This document shows, piece by piece, positions 12,935-21,000 of a DNA stretch of 29,123 nucleotides; within the stretch, counting starts at the first letter, position 1; every line of letters begins with the position of its first letter. The notes beneath the pieces were generated by a model. The model did not search any database. It saw only the letters and a program-made list of their open reading frames with translations, and was not told the DNA's origin. This DNA is from JAMWCX01 sp964352425 (GTDB lineage Bacteria > Omnitrophota > Gorgyraeia > 2-01-FULL-45-10): assembly GCA_964352425.1 (NCBI GenBank), contig CAYGRZ010000018.1, forward strand, positions 1 to 29,123, in the 5' to 3' direction. A program made the position numbers and the translations under genes.

Positions 12935-15615
12935 CAAAAAACCTCGCCGCCGCCTTCGCAGAAACAGCCGCATCGCGCTCTGCCGACATCGCCATTCAAT
13001 ACAGGAAAGGCGATGCATGGGCGGCCGTCTCCTATAACGAGCTGGCAGCCCTTGCCCGGGCGGTAGGGGCTTTTCTTTCAAAAGAGGGCATCAGGAAAGA
13101 CGACAGGGTTGCCATTCTCATGGAGAACAGGCCCGAATGGCCTGCCGTATTTTTCGGAGCCGTTTCGACAGGTGCGGCCGTAGTCCCGATTAACCCCGAG
13201 TCAACCCGGAACGAGATAGAGAATATCCTGAGGGACTCGGGATCAAAGATCCTTTTTACGGGCACTGCCGCGAAGGCTTGTCCCGTAACGAGAACCGTGA
13301 GCGTCGATTCAGGCGAGTTTAAAGACATATCGCAGCCGAGCGCGGGGGTACGTACGGATATCGGGCCGTCGGACCTGGCATGTATCCTTTACACCTCAGG
13401 TACCACCGATATCCCGAAAGGCGTGATGCTCACGCATGCCAACCTTATCTCAAATTGCGACTCAATATATCAGCTCGGTGTCATCACGGGGAAGGACGCT
13501 ATCGTTTCAATGCTTCCTTTGCATCACACCTATCCTCTGACCGTAACGATGATATCGCCGCTTCTCTGCGGCGGGACCATCGTCTATCCGGGCTCGCTGA
13601 GGCCGGAGGCCGTGCTCAAGGCGATGCAGGACCTGAATCCGACCATATTCGTTGCCGTGCCTCAGATTTTCTATTTATTCCATAGAAAGATGATGGAAGC
13701 GGTCCGGGCCTTCCCACCGGCCCTGAACCTTCTTTGTGCGCTGGTAACGGGATTATTTTACGCGGTAAGAAAAAAGACCGGCATCAACCTCAGCCGCTTT
13801 TTCTATGGCAGGCTGCACCGGAAATTCGGCCGCAGGATGCGCCTCCTCATATCGGGCGGCGCAAAACTCGACGAGAACGTGGAGCGCGACCTGTTGAGGC
13901 TCGGCTTCACGATAGTTGAGGGGTATGGCCTTACGGAGACATCGCCGGTGCTCACTTTTAATTCGCTCGGGCGGCCGAAGATAGGTTCAGCCGGCAAGGC
14001 AGTGCCTGGCGTGGAATTGAAGATAGACGAAGCTGACGAAAAAGGCGTGGGCGAGGTCCTGGCACGTGGCCCTAACATCATGAAAGGATATTACAGGAGA
14101 CAGGACCTCACCGATGCGGTGATAAGAGACGGATGGTTCCGCACCGGCGATCTCGGCTGGATCGACAGGGACGGATACCTCTTTTTAACCGGCCGCCTGA
14201 AGGACATTATCGTATTAAGTTCGGGGAAGAACATTTATCCCGAAGAAATAGAGGAGGCCTATGCGAAGGCTGCGCCTGTAAAAGAGATATGCGTCTTTGA
14301 TGCATCGGGCGTGCAGGGCGTCAGGGACTCAAACGCCCTCTGGGCCGTAGTCCGGCCGGACCTCGAAAATTTCAGGAAATTCGGAGAAGTGAACCTGCGC
14401 TTCGTCCTCAAGGAGAGGTTTGACAATCTCTCGAAGTCGCTTCCTTCTCATAAGAGGCTGATGGGTTTTACCATTACGCTCGAAGACCTTCCTCATACGC
14501 TCCTCGGCAAGATAAAAAGATACGCGGTGAAAGAGATGTACGGGCCAAAGGTGACTGAGGAGAGGGCCGGCGCCGCGCCGGCACCGAGAGAGATATCGGA
14601 TGAGGATAAGGCTTTGTCAGGGACCGTGACCGGCAGGAAAGTGCTCGAATGCCTTACGAGGCAGAGCGGTATCGCCAGGCAGATAACGCCCGTGGATTCC
14701 ATAGAGCTTGACCTCGGCATAGATTCTTTGGGCAGGATAGAACTTGCTTCGAGCCTTGAGAAGGCGTTCGACGCCGAGATAAAGGACGAGGCGATCGGCA
14801 GCGCCTTCAGCGTCAGGGACCTTATCGTCGGCGTAGGGGATGCGCTCACGGCGGCGAAAGGCCTGCCGCCGGAGGAGCGGGAAATAATCGTCGGGCCTGA
14901 CTATTGGAAAAAGCTCCTGGAGGTGTTGCCGAAAAAGGAGAACCTGGAAAAGATCGACCTGCATCCGGGTTTGGCCTCCTGGGCCATCGGGTTTATTTTG
15001 ACGTCCGTCCCGTACCTTTTGTTTAAACTCTTCTACAGTCTTAAGGCGGAGGGCAGGGAGAACGTGCCCGGAGAAGGCCCGTATATCCTGTATGCCAACC
15101 ATACCAGCTTCTTCGACGGGCCGGCCGTTGCCGCTGCGCTGCCGAGGAGGCCGATGCTGGAACTCTTCTATATCGGCTTCAGGCCGTATTTAGAAGCCCC
15201 GGTGATGCGGAATCTTGTAAAGACAGCAAGGCTCATACCGCTCGATTTTTCGGCGCATTTCCTGGAGGCGCTGAGGAGCTGCTATTATGTGCTGCAGCAC
15301 GGCAAGGGCCTGTGCGTATTCCCCGAAGGACTGCGCAGCTTCACCAGTGAAGTGGGGCAATTCAAGAAAGGGTTCGGCATATTGGCGAAAGAAACGGGCG
15401 CGAAGCTCGTGCCCGCGGCCATCCTGGGGACATACGAGGCCTGGCCGAGGGCGGCAAAATACCCGAAGCGCCATCCGATACTGGTGAGGTTCGGCACGCC
15501 TGTGGCCGCCGAAGACCTGGAACGGGAGGGGCGGGCGATGGGTGCCGTTGATGGTTACGACGCGATATGTCTTGCGGCGAGAAAAGCGCTCGTGGAGCTG
15601 AAGGAGAGACAATGA
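12931..15615 (+). CDS. Acyl ligase - acyl carrier - acyltransferase fusion (Aas-like, domain order reversed)
   Basis: 894 residues in three domains. (1) An AMP-forming acyl ligase at residues about 1-550: nucleotide loop YTSGTTDIPKG (154-164), GYGLTETSP (331-339), GWFRTGDLGWIDRDGY and the hinge region GRLKDIIVLSSGKNIYPEEIE. (2) An acyl carrier domain at about 565-640 with the phosphopantetheine Ser599 in DLGIDSLGRIE. (3) A PlsC-type acyltransferase at about 690-890: N723-H724-x4-D729 (NHTSFFD) and FPEGLRS (797-803). Free fatty acid can thus be activated, held on the internal carrier, and passed to a lysophospholipid or glycerol phosphate at the inner membrane. E. coli Aas has PlsC first and no built-in carrier, so this is a distinct fusion. 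It overlaps genes on both sides by 4 bases, implying translational coupling. Confidence 0.9.
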   Translation: MTKNLAAAFAETAASRSADIAIQYRKGDAWAAVSYNELAALARAVGAFLSKEGIRKDDRVAILMENRPEWPAVFFGAVSTGAAVVPINPESTRNEIENILRDSGSKILFTGTAAKACPVTRTVSVDSGEFKDISQPSAGVRTDIGPSDLACILYTSGTTDIPKGVMLTHANLISNCDSIYQLGVITGKDAIVSMLPLHHTYPLTVTMISPLLCGGTIVYPGSLRPEAVLKAMQDLNPTIFVAVPQIFYLFHRKMMEAVRAFPPALNLLCALVTGLFYAVRKKTGINLSRFFYGRLHRKFGRRMRLLISGGAKLDENVERDLLRLGFTIVEGYGLTETSPVLTFNSLGRPKIGSAGKAVPGVELKIDEADEKGVGEVLARGPNIMKGYYRRQDLTDAVIRDGWFRTGDLGWIDRDGYLFLTGRLKDIIVLSSGKNIYPEEIEEAYAKAAPVKEICVFDASGVQGVRDSNALWAVVRPDLENFRKFGEVNLRFVLKERFDNLSKSLPSHKRLMGFTITLEDLPHTLLGKIKRYAVKEMYGPKVTEERAGAAPAPREISDEDKALSGTVTGRKVLECLTRQSGIARQITPVDSIELDLGIDSLGRIELASSLEKAFDAEIKDEAIGSAFSVRDLIVGVGDALTAAKGLPPEEREIIVGPDYWKKLLEVLPKKENLEKIDLHPGLASWAIGFILTSVPYLLFKLFYSLKAEGRENVPGEGPYILYANHTSFFDGPAVAAALPRRPMLELFYIGFRPYLEAPVMRNLVKTARLIPLDFSAHFLEALRSCYYVLQHGKGLCVFPEGLRSFTSEVGQFKKGFGILAKETGAKLVPAAILGTYEAWPRAAKYPKRHPILVRFGTPVAAEDLEREGRAMGAVDGYDAICLAARKALVELKERQ

Positions 15616-16403
15616 AGATAATCTTTTGGGCCATCATATCGATAGCCCTGTTCATTGCCGGCATACGGTATGTTGAAAGGAACAGCATCTATTTTCCGAT
15701 GAGGGAGGTCGTCATGACGCCCGCATCGGCCGGCCTTCCCTATGAGGATGTCTGGTTTACGGCGTCCGACGGGAAACGCCTGAACGGCTGGTACATCCCG
15801 GCCGGCGGCGGATATACCGTGCTCTTCTGCCACGGCAACGCCGGCAATATCGGCCACAGGATGCACAAGATATCGATACTCCATTCCCTCGGCCTGGACC
15901 AGTTTGTCTTCGATTACCGCGGGTACGGCAGGAGTGAGGGCGCGCCGAGCGAGCAGGGGCTCTACCGCGACGCGCAGGCAGCCTACGATTACCTGACGAA
16001 GGAGAAACATATCCCGGCCGGCAGCATTATACTGTACGGCGAATCTATCGGCTGCGCCGTCATTATCGAGCTGGCGCTAAAGAACGAGGCCAGGGCGCTC
16101 ATAACCGAAGAGGCGTTCACCTCCGTTAAAGATATGGCCCGCCTGGCTTTCCCGTTCATCCCGCACCAGATATTCTCAAGCAGATTTGACTCTGTCTCAA
16201 AAATAAAGGGCATAAGCTGCCCGAAGCTCATCATCCACAGCGTCGAAGACGAGATCGTTCCGTACGCGCTCGGCGAAAAACTCTACGAGGCAGCGGGGGT
16301 GCCGAAAAAGTTCCTGAAACTGAACGGAAGCCACAATACCGCTTTTCTTGACTCGGAAAAAGAATATCGGGACGGCATAAAGTCTTTTCTTGCCGGGCTG
16401 TGA
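15612..16403 (+). CDS. Membrane-anchored alpha/beta hydrolase (BEM46/YqkD-like)
   Basis: 263 residues from the ATG at 15612, which overlaps the previous stop (ATGA) and follows AAGGAGAG. A further in-frame ATG at 15567 would put hydrophilic residues before the signal and is rejected. An N-terminal anchor (IIFWAIISIALFIAGI) is followed by an alpha/beta-hydrolase fold: oxyanion-loop motif CHGNAGNIGHR (73-83), DYRGYGRSEG, nucleophile Ser145 in GESIG, Asp213 in VEDEIVP, and His241 in GSHNTAF, a complete catalytic triad. It is probably an extracytoplasmic esterase, lipase or thioesterase. Its place after the acyl ligase/PlsC gene suggests a role in lipid turnover (inference). Confidence 0.88.
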   Translation: MKIIFWAIISIALFIAGIRYVERNSIYFPMREVVMTPASAGLPYEDVWFTASDGKRLNGWYIPAGGGYTVLFCHGNAGNIGHRMHKISILHSLGLDQFVFDYRGYGRSEGAPSEQGLYRDAQAAYDYLTKEKHIPAGSIILYGESIGCAVIIELALKNEARALITEEAFTSVKDMARLAFPFIPHQIFSSRFDSVSKIKGISCPKLIIHSVEDEIVPYALGEKLYEAAGVPKKFLKLNGSHNTAFLDSEKEYRDGIKSFLAGL

Positions 16404-16418
16404 TCTCAGGCGTATAAT
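16390..16418 (+). promoter_or_regulatory. Promoter TTGCCG-N17-TATAAT for the response regulator
   Basis: A perfect -10 (16413-16418) at 17-bp spacing from a partial -35 (16390-16395) inside the end of the hydrolase gene. The predicted start near 16425 leaves a leader of about 12 bases. Confidence 0.5.
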
Positions 16419-16436
16419 TAAAAAAGGTTGACCCGT

Positions 16437-17159
16437 ATGCCCTATACAATACTCCTCGTCGATGATGACGACGTCTTCAGAAAAGAACTCAGGCAGTGTT
16501 TAGACGAGTTCGACGTCGTCGAAGCGTCTGACGGCGAGGCCGCCCTGAAGATACTGAAGAGGCCCAACGAGATAGACCTGGTGATCCTCGACGTGAAGAT
16601 GCCGGGCGAAAGCGGCACCGGGATCCTGCGCAAGATGAAAGAGATCGCGCCCGGCCTCGGCATCATAATACTTACGGGCCACAGCTCGGAAGATACCGCG
16701 ATCGAGGCGTTGAAGGGCCACGCGGACGATTATGTAGCCAAGCCTTGCAGCCCCTGCAAGCTGAAAGAGGTTATCGAGACTCTGCTGGCGGGCAAGCGGC
16801 TGGAGAGCGGTGAAGGCGGCGACGATATCGGAGGCAAGATCGCGCGGGTGAAGGAATATCTCGAGAGGAATTGTTTTAAGAGGGTTGCGCTCGCGGACGC
16901 GGGCCGCGCCGTCTCTTTGAGCCCGAAATACTTAAGCCGCGTCTTCAAAGAAAAGACGGGCAAGGGGTTCAGCGAATACAGGCTGGGTATCCAGATAGAA
17001 AAGTCGAAGGCGCTGCTTGAGAAGGGCGGCTACAACGTGAGCGAGATATCCAACAAGCTCGGATACCTGAACCCGGAATCGTTCATACGGCAATTCAGGA
17101 AGTTCACCGGCTGCACGCCGACCGGATACCGGAAGCGGCACAAGGCCGGAAGGAAATAG
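16437..17159 (+). CDS. Response regulator with AraC-type DNA-binding output domain
   Basis: 240 residues from the ATG at 16437, 9 bases after an AAAAAAGG run; the in-frame TTG at 16428 is less likely. The receiver domain (1-118) has the acidic cluster DDDD (9-12), phospho-acceptor Asp52 in VILDVKMPG, Thr80 and Lys102 (AKPCSP). The C-terminal half (about 130-236) holds two helix-turn-helix motifs of the AraC/XylS family (SLSPKYLSRVFKEKTGKGFSEYR and VSEISNKLGYLNPESFIRQFRKFTGCTPTGYRK). It should be a phosphorylation-controlled transcription factor. No sensor kinase is encoded in this window, so it is an orphan here. Targets are unknown; the dyads at 6368-6382 and 17980-18015 are candidates only by proximity. 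Confidence 0.92.
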   Translation: MPYTILLVDDDDVFRKELRQCLDEFDVVEASDGEAALKILKRPNEIDLVILDVKMPGESGTGILRKMKEIAPGLGIIILTGHSSEDTAIEALKGHADDYVAKPCSPCKLKEVIETLLAGKRLESGEGGDDIGGKIARVKEYLERNCFKRVALADAGRAVSLSPKYLSRVFKEKTGKGFSEYRLGIQIEKSKALLEKGGYNVSEISNKLGYLNPESFIRQFRKFTGCTPTGYRKRHKAGRK

Positions 17160-17178
17160 GCGCGCCTTATATACAGGT

Positions 17179-17973
17179 ATGATGGAAAACGATAACTGCT
17201 ACAGGTGCGGCAGCGTTCACCATGGCACGCTCTTGCGCCTCACGAAAATGATCGCGATAGCCAGGTGCCGGGAATGCGGCCTGGCGCGCACCTACCCGTA
17301 TCCCACCTTCAACTTCGAATCCCAGGAGAAGTACTCCAAATTCTACGTCGAGAACGAGAAGATGTTCAGGATGTTCGCGGCCTCGATGATCGGGCAGATC
17401 AGCCGGTTCAAGCGTTCCGGCTCATTTCTCGATATCGGATGCGCGGTCGGCTATCTCCTGGACGAGGCAAAGGCCCTGGGTTTCGCGACCTCCGGCACAG
17501 AGCTGAACAGGGAAGCCGCAGAGATATCCCGCGGGAAAGGCCACACCGTCTATGCGGATATCCTCGAGAGGCTCTCCCTGCCTGACGAAACTTTCGATGT
17601 CATCTCTTTCAACCATGTCCTCGAGCATATACAGGAATACAAGCCGTTCCTCGATGCCGTCAGGAGGTTCATGAAAAAAGACGGCATCGTCTACTGCGGC
17701 GCGCCGAACTACGACAGCTTCATGCAGCGCCTCCTGCGGCGGGGCTGGTACGGGTGGGGAATGCCCGACCACGTCTGGCACTTCACCGCGAAGACGTTCA
17801 AAGAGGTGATGGGGGAGAGCGGCTTCACGACCGGAAGAATAGCGCAGAATGCCATGTATTACCCGTACTCAAAATCTTTGCGAAAAAATACCCGCGCTAC
17901 CCTCGCCCGCATAGCCGGCGCGCTTGGCGTCGGGGACCAGGTGTGCGGGATATTTGGGAAAAAGGAGATTTGA
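17179..17973 (+). CDS. Zinc-ribbon class I SAM-dependent methyltransferase
   Basis: 264 residues. An N-terminal zinc-ribbon (C7-x2-C10 and C32-x2-C35 in NCYRCG and ARCRECG) precedes a Rossmann-type methyltransferase: motif I FLDIGCAVGYLLDEAK (about 83-98), an acidic residue after strand 2 (GTELN), and motif IV-like VISFNHVLEHI. Zinc-ribbon plus methyltransferase (Methyltransf_23/13-like with N-terminal Cys pairs) is common in enzymes acting on sugars or polysaccharide and secondary-metabolite intermediates. The substrate is not evident. Two ATGs (17179, 17182) are possible starts, after an AGG. It ends 73 bases before the giant gene, which has its own promoter in between. Confidence 0.85.
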   Translation: MMENDNCYRCGSVHHGTLLRLTKMIAIARCRECGLARTYPYPTFNFESQEKYSKFYVENEKMFRMFAASMIGQISRFKRSGSFLDIGCAVGYLLDEAKALGFATSGTELNREAAEISRGKGHTVYADILERLSLPDETFDVISFNHVLEHIQEYKPFLDAVRRFMKKDGIVYCGAPNYDSFMQRLLRRGWYGWGMPDHVWHFTAKTFKEVMGESGFTTGRIAQNAMYYPYSKSLRKNTRATLARIAGALGVGDQVCGIFGKKEI

Positions 17974-17979
17974 TAAATA

Positions 17980-18015
17980 ATCAAATTTTTGTTGACAAAA
18001 GATAAATGATTTGAT
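17980..18015. promoter_or_regulatory. Dyad around the giant gene's promoter (putative operator)
   Basis: ATCAAAT (17980-17986) and ATTTGAT (18009-18015) are inverted copies flanking the -35 box and touching the first base of the -10. The same segments also contain a direct repeat, GATAAAT(A/G)AT, at 17972 and 18001. This is a plausible regulator-binding site. Confidence 0.4.
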
Positions 18016-18020
18016 ATGCT
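17992..18020 (+). promoter_or_regulatory. Promoter TTGACA-N17-TATGCT for the giant gene
   Basis: A consensus -35 (17992-17997), 17-bp spacer and good -10 (18015-18020). The start near 18027 leaves a leader of about 20 bases with GAAGAGGAGGCGGG as ribosome-binding site before the ATG at 18047. Confidence 0.75.
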
Positions 18021-18046
18021 CGCCTCACAAAGAAGAGGAGGCGGGT

Positions 18047-21000
18047 ATGAGTACAAAAAATACAAAAAGAGCGATCATCAAAATAATTGCAAGCTGTGTG
18101 GCTTGCATTTTTTTATGGCAGCAGGTCTCGTGGGCCGGCGATCTCATCGATGTCGGCCTCGACCATCTCAGCGCGGACCAGTCACAGACATTTGCGCCCT
18201 CATATCTGCAGGACCAACAGGCCATCCACGAAGACATGATCAGCCAGAAGCAGGCGATAGAAGACGCTATTAACACCCAGAACCCGGCGGATTTTGCATC
18301 TACGCAGCCCCCATCAGAGGAAGCCCTCACATTGCAGGGGCCGGGCGGCTCTTTTATCATGCCGACCGCCGCAGGGGCGGCTTCTACTATAGTAGAGGAA
18401 GGCGCGCCTTCCTCTGTCGATGGTTTGATCCTCGCCGTGACCACGCAGTCCGGCGATGTCATTCATTACAGGAACGGCGCGATCGACTCTATCGAAAGAT
18501 CTGACGGGGTCACGCTGACAAACCTTATATTGGACGGGGAAAATAATCTGCTCGGCGCCGAGATAGCGTATCCTGACGGCACAGAAGAATTTGTCGAAAA
18601 CGGGAAAGTGACACGAGTAATAAGACCTGACGGGGCCATAGTTAATTACAACGCGGAAGAGATGATCGGCTCGGTCGTGTATCCTGACGGGACAGCCGTC
18701 TCTTATTCCTACAGTAAGGATGGCCAGGGCCGCGTTGTCGAAACGGTGGTCTCCGATCAGCAAAAGTCTGCCTACTATGACAGTGACGGGAGGCTTGAGA
18801 GGGTCGAGTTCGCAGCGTCCGGCCGGATGATCGAATTTGAGAGCGGGATACTATCCGCTATTACGGAAGCGGACGGCGGCCGGTATCTATTCCGGATAAT
18901 CAATAATGCCGATGGCAGTGCTACGGCAACGGCCGACCGGTATATAAAGCCTGACGGAGCTATATATAGGTATAGCGTAGACGAAGCCGGCGTTTTAACG
19001 TCGATCACGATAGAAAAAGACGGAACGAGCGCCATATATAGCGCGGGCGGTACGCTGCAGGAGATACGCAGGGATGGAGAGATCATAACGGCCGCTACGA
19101 TCGCCGCGGCGCAGGCAGATTATGATAATGCACGCGAGGCCTATGAAGAGAAAGCGCAATATTGCATCACGATGCAGGTTGACCTTGCCGACATTGCTGA
19201 GGTCCTGGACGATGCCGGATCGGCAGAGTCGGGCGCATATGAAGCGCTGTCCGATGCCGTTGTAATTTTGTCCGGTGCCGAAGCGGCGCTCGATATTAAA
19301 ATAGCGGCGCGTCAAAACGCTGAAGCCGTATTAAATGATCTGCGCGCGCAATCGGCGCAGCTTGGGTCGGCGCTCGATAAAGCGGAAAGTGATCTGGCGC
19401 AGGCAATGAACGAAGAGGGGGCCGCACAGTCAGAATATGACCTGGCGCAGGCCGATGTGGCTGTGAAACAGGCGGATTACAACAGCAAGAAGGCTGAAAG
19501 AGAATCCCGCGAGGCCCTGTTCGATGCGGCGAACGCGAGCCTTGCCGCCGCGCAAACTGCAAAGGCAGCGGCGGAGAGCGGGCTTTCCGGCGGTAGTCCC
19601 TACGTTGTTTCCTCCTATACCATTACCACGGACTCGACGACGCTCACCCAGAATATCGGCATCAACGATCAGTTCAATTCTTATAATACGGCGCTCTGGA
19701 CCACACCAGTCAATACCCTCGTATCGATAGCCGGCGGCGCGGCGACGCTCAAAGGGACCGGGCGCGATTATACGGCTCAGCTGTACTCGAACCAGGCCTT
19801 CGCCCGATCGGACAATCCCGTACTGAAGACGAACTTCAAGGTAAGTTCCGCGAGCGGCAACTTTTGTGCTGCCCTCGAAGGAGCCACGTCGGCCGGCGCC
19901 TATCGCAGGTTCGGCATAAAGGTAAGCGGCGGGAAGGTCTATGTCCAGGTCGGGAACGGTTCTACGTACACGAGTCCGGCCATCGCGGTACCGGCCCTTA
20001 AGGTAAATACAGACTATTCGGTGGAGTTCCAGGCCACCGCTCAAAATATAAAGGTATTCGTGTGGGAAAGTTTCGCCGCGCGTCCGGCGAATCCCGCGTA
20101 CACATATACGAAGACGGACTGGGCCACCGTACGGCCGCATTTTTGGGTGTATTCGGGGGCTGCCACGGTCGATTATGTCTCGGTCGCTACGGCAAAGGTG
20201 AAGCAGATATTCAGCGAGGACTGCCTTCTTACGAAAAAAGAGATCGAGAACGGCATGGCGTATCTGTACTCGTATGCCCCCAATCTGGTTACCATAAAGG
20301 AATACGTGAAGTATCTGGATGCCCCTTATACGCTCGCAACGCAAAATTTCTGGACCACACCAGTCAATACCCTCGTATCGATAGCCGGCGGCGCGGCGAC
20401 GCTCAAAGGGACCGGGCGCGATTATACGGCTCAGCTGTACTCGAACCAGGCCTTCGCCCGATCGGACAATCCCGTACTGAAGACGAACTTCAAGGTAAGT
20501 TCCGCGAGCGGCAACTTTTGTGCTGCCCTCGAAGGAGCCACGTCGGCCGGCGCCTATCGCAGGTTCGGCATAAAGGTAAGCGGCGGGAAGGTCTATGTCC
20601 AGGTCGGGAACGGTTCTACGTACACGAGTCCGGCCATCGCGGTACCGGCCCTTAAGGTAAATACAGACTATTCGGTGGAGTTCCAGGCCACCGCTCAAAA
20701 TATAAAGGTATTCGTGTGGGAAAGTTTCGCCGCGCGTCCGGCGAATCCCGCGTACACATATACGAAGACGGACTGGGCCACCGTACGGCCGCATTTTTGG
20801 GTGTATTCGGGGGCTGCCACGGTGTCGAACCTGTTACTGGACTACGCTCCATCTGCCACCAGGACCATAACCGCGGCTTCTCCGGAATGGCCGCCGCTTT
20901 TTGCATCCAATCAACTCATCAAAAATCTCAGGAATTCGATCGATGACCTCTCGAGCGCGCAGACAGAGTATGACGATGCGAGGTCTGCGCTCAATAACGC

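Noticed and set aside
12254..13081. 275-codon minus-strand open frame
   Set aside because: Antisense shadow of the PCMT gene and the start of the acyl-ligase gene, where codon bias keeps the opposite frame open.
18016..18273. 85-codon frame starting at 18016
   Set aside because: Its ATG lies inside the -10 box of the giant gene's promoter, and the frame overlaps the signal peptide coding region out of phase.
19430..20794. 454-codon minus-strand open frame with two repeated blocks
   Set aside because: It is the antisense of the duplicated part of the giant gene. Its internal repeat merely mirrors the 475-bp duplication, it is Arg-rich, and it has no start signals.
20062..20946. Plus-strand frames (197 and 76 codons) inside the duplicated domain
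   Set aside because: Alternative-frame shadows of the giant gene. Both start with the same residues because they fall in the two identical copies.
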